Assembly: GCA_023014365.1 (NCBI GenBank)
Contig: JAEBUN010000007.1
Location: forward strand, 868,001-932,000
DNA length: 64,000 nt
Direction of reading: 5' to 3'
Source: Lepiota brunneoincarnata
Lineage: Eukaryota > Basidiomycota > Agaricomycetes > Agaricales > Agaricaceae
Numbering within the stretch: the stretch's first letter is position 1; each line of letters starts with the position of its first letter. Below the pieces are notes generated by a model, which worked only from the letters and a program-made list of their open reading frames with translations, was not told the origin of the DNA and searched no databases. Of this stretch, positions 40,307 through 51,308 are shown in pieces. The position numbers were made by a program, and so were the translations under genes.

Positions 40307-41971
40307 ATGCCAACGATCGCTAATGACATTCCATTCGAAATCTGGGAGCTCATTGCGAGCTACTTACCCAAATCACAGCGCCCGCGACTGATTTCCGTCA
40401 GTCGATACTGTTTTTTTATAATTCTACATGAACGATACGGCGATATTCAATGGACTACATTAGACAAAGAGATGGTTCGATGCCTCCAGCGTTTACAGTG
40501 GGTGGCGTCGTTAATCATTTTTTTGGATTGACGCTCATGGGACGCCGCCACAGAGATCCCTTCGTGGCTCGATTCGTTCAGAAAGTCCACATACAAGCAT
40601 GGTTCATCAATCACCTAGTGCAACGCGAGGCTCTCCTGCGGAAATCTGACCGACAAGCTTTGCCCACTTTCCAGTTTCTCGCAGAATCTGTGGGTCTCGG
40701 AGTTTATTTCCCTACTTCTTGGAAACGAAGGAACGTGAGCGCTCAGTCCACCCAATATACTCAACACACCCAATACACGCCAGGAGAGATTCTGTCACTC
40801 ATGGTCAAAGCACTCTCACAAATGACCAACCTGACCTGCTATTCCTTCGAATGGCGCGACCTTCCCATCAACAAAGACTCTCAGACCTTCTTAGAGATGG
40901 CCCAGAAGTCCGCTCGAGGGCTCCGCAAACTCATTCTTCATGCACAGATACCGAACTTCAAGCACCTGCTCAATTGCGTCGACTTTGAATGCCTTGAGGA
41001 ATTGTCGCTGAAATTCGACTACGACGCTAACAATGACAAAAGTGGCTCTAACAATTCCATCCAGTCCAATATGAAGATTATGAAGACAAATATTGCTGGC
41101 TTCATTAATCGCTTCACCTGCACCCTTCACCGCCTCAGCCTTTCATCGGACTCAAAGACTCCAATCACGTCTCCACGTGAAATTCAACCCTCCATCGCAA
41201 CGCGTGCCCCGGAGTGTCTACAGTTTTCATGCTCATACATTACCCAGCATCGATTCCAACCTATGGTCAAATATGAACAATTTCTTACAATCTAGCTCTC
41301 CAAACGTTCTCTCCGATCTTGAAAGTTTATTTCTTCCCGCATCAATTCCTTTTGAGACCACGATGATGCTCCTTCGTCGGTCCGCCAACACCCTCACCCG
41401 TCTCTCTCTTCCCGGACGGTATCTTTGCCGGAATGAGGTCGAGGCAATATGTGATATATTTTCGCAGAGACCTCTGTATGCCTCCTTGTCGCACCTCCGC
41501 CTTGAGGTACTCAATTTCAATTCTGACACTCCTTGCGGAAATAGCCGAACGCTTTCCGAGGCTTGAAACCTTGATCCTTGTAACATTCAAACCACTGCAC
41601 CTTGTGAGTACGATGACAGTTACTACATTCACTCCCCATATAAAATTTCCTTTTCTACCAGACAACCAAAGAATATGGAACCTCATTGGACCCATTCATG
41701 TACAATTATGAAGGAGAGTCCTTCGCACCTACCCTTCCACCTGAAGCCACCCTCCGCCCACACATATTCCAAACACTGGAGGAATGGAGGCCTGGAGGAC
41801 TTCAGCATCTATGTGGAGAGATATCAAGAGCACCAGACAAAGAGTTTCGTGTATGCAGAGATGGAACATCGTGCAATGTTGCGAGTGAAACAATATGTGC
41901 CTTTGATCAGATTTTTCAAGGGGGAAGAGGCTACAGATGGCTCAGAGTTTAGGCTGCTGGGTACATTCTGA
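40307..41971 (+). CDS. F-box protein with leucine-rich repeats
   Basis: Likely substrate adaptor of an SCF ubiquitin ligase; mushroom genomes hold many. Three exons (introns 40498-40553 and 41604-41661) encode about 515 residues. The F-box is at the N-terminus (IPFEIWELIASYLP followed by RPRLISVSRYC). LRR-like segments follow: LRKLILHAQIPNFKHLL, FECLEELSLKFDYD, LTRLSLPGRYLC and FPRLETLILV. The C-terminus YVERYQEHQTKSFVYAEMEH to FRLLGTF is intact. Three one-base excesses break the frame, in 41224-41227 (T), 41531-41532 (C) and 41791-41792 (C). The open frame continues upstream of the ATG into the transposon's right repeat, so an earlier TE-derived start is possible. Confidence 0.82.
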
Positions 41972-42184
41972 ATGGAAGGCTCTCCTGTACAATATAACTG
42001 GCCTAAAAAACCACCAACACTCTGCTAGGGTATGGAGGGCGAGCATAATTGTGATGTAACAAAGAATGTCTATGTATTCTCACAATGCACTCCTCTTCAC
42101 TCTTACCTATACCACCATACCAGTGCAGCCTCTCAGCAAACACCAAAGCTGCCGAGAACACCAAAAGGCTGCCACTTGGTTCAG

Positions 42185-42480
42185 CTCCTACAATCCAGCT
42201 CACCCAGTGTCCTGTTGCCCTAGAAATGCTCTATCTATCCATATAATGCATTGGCACCCCTGGAAGTCACCTTGATGCTTCTATGAAGACCCATCAATAC
42301 CCTCATAGATCTATGCCTGTCAGGCATTACAAGCATTAAATCATGTGCTGGATGTGTTTTCTGAAAGGCCCCTATATTCGTCATTACAATATTTCAGGGT
42401 CGAAGTGGATGACCTCAACCTGACCGTACTCGCTGCGATTGCAACTAAGTTCCCTTATTTGGATCGGCACATGGTCATCG
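42185..42480 (+). pseudogene. decayed F-box gene fragment
   Basis: Weak but extended DNA and protein similarity to 41290-41570 of the neighbouring F-box gene. The best segment reads DVFSERPLYSSLQYFRVEV against DIFSQRPLYASLSHLRLEV, followed by LAAIATKFPYLD against LAEIAERFPRLE. No F-box and no start are present. It is probably what remains of a tandem copy. Confidence 0.7.
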
Positions 42481-42837
42481 TGCAGGTGTCGTTTTGCTGT
42501 GGTCAGCCCCATTCACGAGTGTCCCGTTTAGTTATCGCTCTCCAACGGGGGTCCGCCACCGGTCCCGCCTTTCCCTTTCCCTTCAAGTGCGATTCTCACC
42601 CCTAGTCGAAATCGATCGTGTCTGTCTCCCAAGGTCACCGCGGCTCTCACAGGTTGGAAGCTGTGTAATCTTGGTATATTCTTTAAACGATTCCAAACCG
42701 CGGGTTTCGTGGCCTCTTTCGACGAGCACGCCGTGATGGTTGGAGTTCGAAGGCTTGTTCCCTCTATCCAATACTTTAAGGGATGCGATCCCCGGGGCGA
42801 TGATGCATTTTGGACTATGGTCAAATGATTTTCTTTT

Positions 42838-44801
42838 TCAAATATCTTTCTCATACTCCACCGAAACATCCGCCCCAACTCTCCGTGGACCTTGTCTGGA
42901 TTCTTGTTGATTTTCCCTTCCCCCCACCCCAATCCCTAGTTCGCCTCGCAAGTCCTCATAAAATTCCTTCGTCATCCCAGCCGTCTCCCGTGCTTCGACA
43001 TTAAATGGTCCCTTCACCTCGCCTCTCCAGCCTCTCCTTACTTCCTCCCGGAACGCTCTGATTATATCACCGTCGTCTCGACTAAGCCCTTGTTGCTCGC
43101 AAACCCACATAAACCACCGGTGCCCCGCAGTGACATGTGTCACCTCATCCGCATGGATAATTTCCATGACTTTCACCGTATCAAGATCACCTGCACGCCG
43201 AAATCGTTCAATTGTTCCTGGGTTGACATCAAGTCCACGTGCCTCGTGCACAAGATGGATGATAGCAAGGCGGGCACGCAGAGAATGAGCGGTCGTGGTA
43301 GCAGAATCCCAAAGGGAGGCATGAACGGGCATACTGCCATATGGCGTTGAGGGGGAGATGGTGCTTAGGCGGGAGGTGAGCAGTGAACTTGCGAACGGAA
43401 ATGAGTCAGATTTAGGACGGGTGGGAATGAAGCGTAATGCCATACAAGTGTTTAGCCTCGTCGAGAGCCATTTTCGAGAAATCATGGAAGAAGGCAGCTG
43501 GTATGTTGGGATGTGCTGGTCCGAAACGAACCATGATGTCCCATCTGTCAGGAATACAGCATTTCATACCCATGTTTCGAATGCTCGCCAGAATACACTC
43601 ACGCCAAATCGATGCTGCCAGCATCGTTCAGCACTCCTTCAATGAACCAGACCAGACAACAAAGTGACTTACGCCCACTGCTCAATATTCGCGAGAGCAT
43701 GTAACATGACAGCTCTATTTTTCCTGTTCCTTATCTTCGCCGGATCTGCCGTCAAGTTTTGTGTCCACGAGGCGTCGCGTGAGGGCACATCCGGTGGATG
43801 AGGAGCGCTGGGTGACTTGTGCCCAATCGAACTCAATTTGCCCGTGCGGAACAAATGGACAGCGTGTTTCGTGCGCTCTACCTAGGTGCACCGGAGTGAA
43901 TCAAAGTGACGCCACAGTGGCGATTGAACGTACCTTGAGAGTGGGATTAGGTGTGTTGAGAATCAGAACGGCCCACTGCATCAGGGTCTTTGGAACATTG
44001 TCAAGCGGTATGACAGGGTCTTCTTCAATCGGTGACGATCTTTCATTTCGGAAGTCAGTACTTTGCTTGGCGTCCGGGGATGGAGCAGGTGGTGGGTCGG
44101 CGAATGCTGCACATGTTCGTCACCAGTTCGGGTAGAGGACCGACCCTACGCAATGGGTGATAACATACCCTCGGAAACAGGCCTCAACTCAACCAGCCGC
44201 CAACCAGAACCTCCATCAGGTGCTTCAATTGATACTGTCTCTACACCTTTAGAATCCGATCCCACGTGCACAGCAAAAGTGCAAGCCTTCAGTCCGGTTT
44301 CACTCTTCCCTGTCCGTAGATCAAAATCATATCTGACCCGTGTCCTATCAGCTCCGTACAACAGAGAGGAACAACTCTGTATCAATATCTACCTGTGCCA
44401 CGGACAAACGGCAACCACGCCGTTATCACACTCCTCTATTTCCGCATGGGACATATCAGCACCCAGATGTGGACAACTTGCTTCCATGGCGTAGAGCTGT
44501 TTTGAATTGGTATTTGATCGATAAGACGGATCCGCCTCTTTCGCCGGTGTCCTGGGAACCCCTTCATTCTCTCTTTCATGTTGTTCGTTCTCCTTTGAAT
44601 CATCCTGTACAGTGGATAGCCTGAAGAGTATCAAAGAACGGTAATGGCCCTCCTGCGAACGTAGCGTAAGCAAAAAACGAAAGTGGCTAAGGAGTTGATC
44701 GAAGGGAGCAATCCTGACGATGGGCGAAGGCGAGCGATGGGTCTATTAGTCGAACAATGCGAAAGCTGTATGGTAGAAACGAACTCGAGCAAGTCACCCA
44801 T
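42838..44801 (-). CDS. Rieske [2Fe-2S] + DUF455 ferritin-like fusion
   Basis: Two metal domains in one polypeptide. The N-terminal half is a Rieske domain, CPHLG and CPWH supplying the Cys-His pairs. The C-terminal half is DUF455, a ferritin-like fold, with NIEQWAIDLAW, DEAKHFSLL and HADEVTHVTAGHRW giving a Glu and two ExxH motifs, the usual dinuclear iron ligands. The last intron joins DEAKH to FSLLTSRL cleanly. An A on the coding strand (T at 43600) is in excess and breaks IDLAWC; its removal restores the frame. The first exon and its join to HYRSLILFRLS are not settled. A redox or oxygenase role, with the Rieske centre feeding the iron pair, is inferred from the layout only. Confidence 0.85.
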
Positions 44802-45198
44802 GGGATGGAGCAAAATACACGCAGTAAGGAGAGATGAATACGCGGTTATCTGTTGAAGCCAGCGGGCCGACTGCCGTATGTAACCGCCATACCCACTCTG
44901 GATTCTCCCCTTTCAGCACATTGGGTGTTTATTGTCACGACAAAATTGGTATTTCTCCACTACACTAAACCAAGCCAAGGTACGGTACAATTTCTGGTTT
45001 ACAATGCAAGAGCGAAAACTAAGCGAAAAAACAAACAAACACAGAATTAAATCACAAGTACTAAGACGAAAATAGGAAGGGTGATAGATCGTTCTGAGGG
45101 GAATCATACAGGGCGACAAACATGTCCATAAGCAGTCGATGACTAATCCGAGGAAGCTCCAGAAAGGGCGGACAGGGGCCAGGGGCGAGAAAACCACT
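44802..45198. other. spacer, no gene seen
   Basis: About 400 bp upstream of the Rieske-DUF455 start and downstream of the transcription-factor stop. No coding signal was seen. Confidence 0.4.
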
Positions 45199-48100
45199 TC
45201 ATAACATAGGTATCTGAGCCTGCTGGAATGAGCTGAAGCCACCTTGCTTTGTTGGTGGCATGGTCATGCTGTGATGTGGCTGCTGCGGCTGCTGCATGTT
45301 GGGGTGGTGATAAGACGGTGCTTGCGTCCCTGCCACATGGGGGGGAGATGGTGAAGGATCAGGAGACCAGGAGAACCTATCAGATACGCATAAGCATCAG
45401 AAACATGGACAACTCGAGAAAGAATAGTCCTACCCAGGCATCATCATGTTCTCCCACCAAGAAGGGCTCTTGATAGCTTGCATGGTCGCAAGCATCTCCT
45501 CGTCAGGTGAGTAGCTGTTGCCATATACAGCGAACTCGATATCAGGCCCAAAGTGTATGGGACCTGTGCCTGAATTGTATGTGGCTTCTGGGAGATAGAT
45601 TGGAGTGTCGGGCTGTTGAGCCTGGGCTTGCGTCCCGCCTGAGTGATGACCGTTTGTTTGGTTATGCTGGTGTGAGTTCCGTGGCGCAGGTTGAGCGACC
45701 GGGAACGTTGTCATTGAGCTTGCGGGTATCTGGTTCCCAGTATTGGACTGATTTTGCAGGTGGTTCGGGGGGTTAGGGTGAAGACGACCGACTGTTGCTC
45801 CATCACGGCGATGGCGAGAGAGGAGACCAGCCAAGAATCGTGCATAGAGCTTAGGCGTATGCCTATCGTCTATCGCAATCTTTGGGGAGCTGAGCGTTTG
45901 AATCAAGCGTCCAATCAAATCGAAGATGCCATTCTCTTGTTCCTTGTTCAGAAGCGAAGCAAACTCGGGCCTTAGCAGCTGATCGCCAGGTTAGACCATA
46001 TCGACTACGAGATAACAAGAGATGCCCCACCTTGAGAAGGAAGGCTGACGCAAAAGAAGCGAAGACGAAGTGGCCTTGCACGCGGATTAGATCCAGCACA
46101 CGAGGAATCTTGAAGTGGAAAAAGGCTTACCATCTGGGGCATAGCGCATATATCCGCTTGGAGCTAGGCCATCAATCATATTTTTAATGACCGATTTTGC
46201 AGCCTCCAGGCACTGCGGGAGAATGAGGAAATGCGAATACCAGAGAATGAACGAACTCACCTTGGTGAAAAATACTGGATCGCTGCGCTCAATGCCTCGT
46301 TGGAAGGCTTGTTGGAAACCAAAGGAGAACATGACAAGTCGAGAGTAACCAACCAAGCTGCATGGAAAAAAGTCAAGCTCGCTGCACGTAGATAATGGTC
46401 GTGCGACTCACAAAGGCAATAGCGAGCAACGGAACACGGACCCTGCGTCTGGAAAAAGTGTCAATTGAGACCGTTACTTTTGAGAATTCGACATACCATT
46501 CGGGTCAGAGCTCTCCTCAAAGCGCTTCAACCATTCATTATGATACTGTGTGAGGTACTGGTCATGTTTTATGGTTATACTCCTGAAATCAACGTTCTAT
46601 TTGCTTCGAATTAGCTCTCAAGCAGCTGCTTATTCTGAGTCACCAACCTTGTTAAGTCCGCTTGGAGCGGATGGATCGCTGAAGATCTCGTCGTGGAACT
46701 TTGCTACTATCTGGAGCAGCGCCGAATAGGCGCACAAGTGGACATCGTACTAAATCATAATCAGGACGTGGGGAACGGAGGGGAGTAAAAGTGATCCTCA
46801 CGTTAAGGTTATACTGGGATCTCCTGTACCAGTCCCGGGCATTCCGAACTATGCTAGAAATGCTATTATTGAGATCCAAGTCGAAGGAGACGAAACTAGA
46901 TCATACGCACTAGTCCTCCTTGATTGTCGAGGGCTTCCCAAACTGCGTAGCAGTTGACCGGTCCAAATTGAAACAGATCATCCATGCGCGCGCACGGTTA
47001 AGGATTTCACGCTCCTCCTTCTCACTCTTTGGTTTGGCCGAAGACGTCTGATGAAGGTTGAGATCCGTTGCAATTCTAGAAAGTAAAAAACATGTCAAGT
47101 GAGATGGACATGTGGAGGTAATCTGACATACCGAATGGCAAGGCCAGTGTACAGCCAACTACGGTCCTCTTCCCATCTTCTCGCCGGGACCGCATATATG
47201 CTCATCAAGATGTATGCTTGACACAGCTCCACAGATTTCCACCCGTCAATCAGGGCATTTGCCGCCGAATGTTTGGCGAAGTGCATCGCAATTGGGTATA
47301 TCTCCGACTTCTCCGCATAGTACCTTGACGAAATGGCACAGACTAACTGTGCGTCAGATGATATTTGGAAAAATGAGACAAGCTACTCACCCACGGTGAA
47401 CAGGAAGGGACAGCGAGCAAAAGTAGATGCAGGGGTATGCAGAACTGGATCGAGTAAGGAGATGAAGGGCTAGGGAGAGTTGTCGGAATTAGCTTTGACA
47501 TTGATAATGTACGGGAAAGTTGACGCACGTTCACATATTTATAGAATCTAGTTGTCAGATGTCATAAGCTATGTCCCTATATCAGATCTGGATCCAAACT
47601 CACATATCAAAGAGGTTCTGAACATCATCAGGATTGACCAATCCATGGACTAATATTTCTGGTGGGCTATGCTGCTCGATGAGCGAAGCTCGCATGCCCA
47701 GATCAGAAGCGGGGCCTGTGAACACGGAATATAGTTGTGAATGATGAATTCGGCCATGAGGGAAAGAAAATGTACCTGGCATGAAGTATGTTTCGTTAGC
47801 TACTCCCTAAGGGAAGGATGGAGATAACAGGTCAGACGGAAACCCCAAAAAGTATCTAGAAGAGTAGAGACGTACGACGTTATCATCATCCAAATCTTCT
47901 TCCGTGATGCCAACATCCCGTCCACGGTCTTTCTTTCCCTTAGCTTTACTGTTGTTGATACTCAAGTTTGCTATCAAACCCAGAGGGACATGTGTATCGG
48001 GGAGGGAAGACCGAAGTTTCTCTGCATCGCTAGAAGTCCCATCACCTTCAGCATCTTCGTCCTGGGAAGAAACAAATTCGATAGCAGGAGCCTCAGACTC

Positions 48101-51100
48101 CCCATCGGACTCGCCCTCTTCCTTGTTGCGCAATTCAGTAAACATGCTTGGACCCCCAGAGTTCCCCGCGTCTCGTACGCTTGATTGGAGTCGGTCCAGC
48201 CAAGCTAAAACATTCCCATTGTTTTGATCTGAGGGAGAGGTGGCCATGCGATAGGACGCAATAGAAAGGGGAGTGGCTAAATAAGGGTTGTGGAGCTGAA
48301 GTCGGTAAGAAAAGGTGTCGTTGATCTACTTTCACGATACATACTTGCTTCAGAAGAGATTCGATAATCGCATCCTTCTGCCTGATTTGCGCTAGCAGAT
48401 ACTCTCGTTTGCTACAGGGGAGAGTGTGCATTGGTAAATCTGAGTTGGACGAGGAAGGCGAAGTAGGGGGTGAAGAGGAAGCAGAAGAAGAAATAGAGGA
48501 GGAAGAGGGAGATCGATGCAAATACGCCATCTCTCAGGAAAGGCACGAAAGAGACGAAAGATTGGGGCAAGGAGGTTTGGTGGAAGAGTCTGTCCTTAAG
48601 ACAGTTTACAGACGTGCCCCTAACTCCAAAGGTACTGCAGTGAATCCGCAGTACACGGCGGCGGGCAAGTCGCGGAGAAGGAAGGAGAAAGTAAATAGTG
48701 ACCGGTGCTGCCAAGGATCGCCGGAATAACAAAGGGGCAGTTTTTGTGGCAGATGTGGTGATTTAGCTTACTTTGGTGCAGTCCTCGGCTTGCGACCTTC
48801 CACGATACAAACGTGACCCCCGGCTTTGCATCTCTTGCATGTATCGTCATTCTTCGGAAAGTCACATTTCATCTGTTGTTCGGATTAACATGACGTTTTC
48901 CACACAACCGGATAGGAGTCAGAATAGGTAATTTGATCTGTGTAAACTGCGGGGGAGAGAATACCCGGTGGTTTTTGCTATCAGAAGTAGAGGGCCCACC
49001 CCACCAGAAGCGCAATCGCAATTGACGCTGAGCCTAGGCTCAGGAATCAAACGCGGCCCGACAGTAAATCAAGTAGGGAGGCAGTCCACTCCGACAAATC
49101 AATCAAAAAAATGATATGATAGATGTGGGCGACGGGCTGTATCTGAGGCCGTTCACCAAGGAAGAAACTCGCACCTTAAGTTTTTTGCAATGTGTGCAGG
49201 CGCCGGGTCTAGAAGTTTACACGCATCCGAGCAGTGTGACATCGGTTTCGGCAGCGTTAGCCAGGTTCCAGATTCACATGGGAGCGCCAAGCCGTGTACG
49301 TTGTCGAAGGAGCCAGCCACAGATTCACGAGAACAGAGGCACAGCCAAGGTAGTATTCGGGAAGGCAGTAACACCGGACAGGTGGATTAGCGGTGGGGCA
49401 GTGCAGGAGAGGGGCCGGCAGATCCATCACCGGGTTCATGGAATAATCGAAGTGGGGGGTTCGACGAGCAATACGCGAAAGCAGGGTGAGTGCGGGTGGC
49501 AAGGAAGGGCAGTTGGAGACATAAGAATAATATGGGGGTGAAGTCGAAATGCCGGAAATTGGATCGTGAGAAATATAAATTAAATTAAATATTTTCGTAT
49601 GGTTAGCGGATCAGAACATAGCGCCCAGGGTTGTGAGGTCATTCGGGGGGGTGTAGAACATATCCGGTTTGTCCATGGTGTTTCACCGATGCCAAATCGC
49701 CACGAGTGCGTCGTATGAGACGATCGGTGTAATCCAAAGATGGCCGAGATGGCGTTCAGAGGGAAAGCCCGAGTAATTGACACATAGGATCGGATGTCGA
49801 CCGAATTGACACGGGGGAGAAATTTTTGAAAATTTCTATCAGGAAAAAGCTAAATCTCGAGAGCAAAGGCACGCACAGTCTTTGTCCCTTATCTCTCCTT
49901 CCATCAGCGCTAAAAACTTCCAGGCCACCCAGCCCAACGCTGATGCCACCGCCAAATCTATCACCATCATCGTCGCTTTCTTCTTCGCTATCTTCTCTGC
50001 GCCGCTTGCGTTTATTCATCGAATTGGCGGGAGAAGGGGGCTGAACGGTCCGAAAAGTCGGGTTAGCGCTTGGTGATGACCGTTTCAAAGTTCCAGCTGT
50101 CGCAGGGAAAGCCTGGGAGATTCCGGCGGGCTGAGAAACGCCTTCCATTGCCCCGCTCCCACCTACCCCGTTACTCTGGCTAGAAGGTCCTACAGAGCCC
50201 GTCTCTGTTTGTGATTGGTCGGTCCGCGTCGGAGACGTTGGCGAATTAGACGTCGATCGAGGCAGTGGCTGATAATTCAGCTGATTGGTAGTGTAAAGCT
50301 CGGGTCCCCGGACCTCCTCTTGCGGTTGCCTTCGACCGTTGGATATATTCGCGATATTTGTCTGCTGCTGGGGCTGGGCGGGTTGCCGGGGCTTTTGCGG
50401 ACGCTGCTGGTCCTGAGGGGGCACGTGCACGTGTTTCGCTTGCTGGTATTTTTGCAAATGGAGTTGTCCCGAACCGGAGGGCGGTTGTTGTCGCGATTGC
50501 TTGTGTAGCTGATGCAACTGCTCACGTTGCTGCTGTTGCCACCACTCCCGTCCTAGGTGCTGGGTTTGTTGCACCGGCACTTGGTGGACATGTTGCTGCT
50601 GCTGATACGTGGGGTCTGGAGTGGTGGTGTGAGAGTGGGCGCTGGCGGCGGAATCAGAGACCGAATGGTAATAAGATTGCTGATAATCGGACGTGGATGC
50701 GGCTGGCCTGCTGTTTGCAAAGGTGCCTGGGTCGTAGTAAGAGCCGTACAGATCGTCCTGCTGTGACGACTGCTGGTATGTGTTGACAGTAGACGGTAAT
50801 ACCGTATCTGCGGTAGACTCAGGATACTGAGCAGGTGGATAATTCTCAATGAAGCCGGCATATAGGTCGAGGTCTTGTTCATAGTGCTGCTGCTCGTTGT
50901 AGGCGTTGATCCATTGCTGATATGGCTGACTGTCGGCATCAACCTGCTGATGAGGGGAGCTGTCGGGGTCATAGAAGGTAGACGTCGGGCCAATCATGGT
51001 CGGCGAGGTCGAGGAGCTTGCAACCTGATGCTGGGGGAGTGCTGACGAGGAGAGCTGCTGGGTAGAGTAAAACCAGTCGCTAGGAGCAGAGGGGGTTGCA

Positions 51101-51308
51101 AGGGTGGGCTGCTGAGGTTGCAAACTTTGACCTGCGAGCTAGTCAGTCAAGTAATCATTCATCCTGACACATATGGCCACCCACCCAAGGAACTGGACCC
51201 TGATTTCCGATGCGAATGAGTGACTTCGTGTCGAGCATTTGAATCTCTGAGGGGACTCAAGGAGCTGCTAGCACCGGAGACTCCTGCTCCTGCACCTGAT
51301 GATTGCAT
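45199..51308 (-). CDS. Zn2Cys6 fungal-specific transcription factor
   Basis: Nuclear regulator. Exon 1 begins MQSSGAGAGVSGASSSLSPL, and a Gln/Pro-rich region of about 430 residues follows. After a basic, acidic patch (KRKRRRED), the zinc cluster reads ACTHCKKLKMKC and TCKRCKAGGHVC, spacing C-x2-C-x6-C-x8-C-x2-C-x6-C. A short coiled coil (KREYLLAQIRQKDAIIESLL) comes next, then the fungal regulatory middle domain (AYILMSIYAVPARRW, ATDLNLHQ, ARAWMICFNLDRSTATQFGK) and a Gln/His-rich tail (NMQQPQQPHHSMTMPP) ending PML. The cluster is built from a 34-nt exon (49175-49208) and a 101-nt exon (48772-48872) between introns of 668, 302 and 360 nt; other introns are about 50 nt. The last exon near 45340 has an unresolved frame in a C-run. 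It is similar in layout to mushroom PriB-like regulators, but the target is unknown. Confidence 0.88.
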
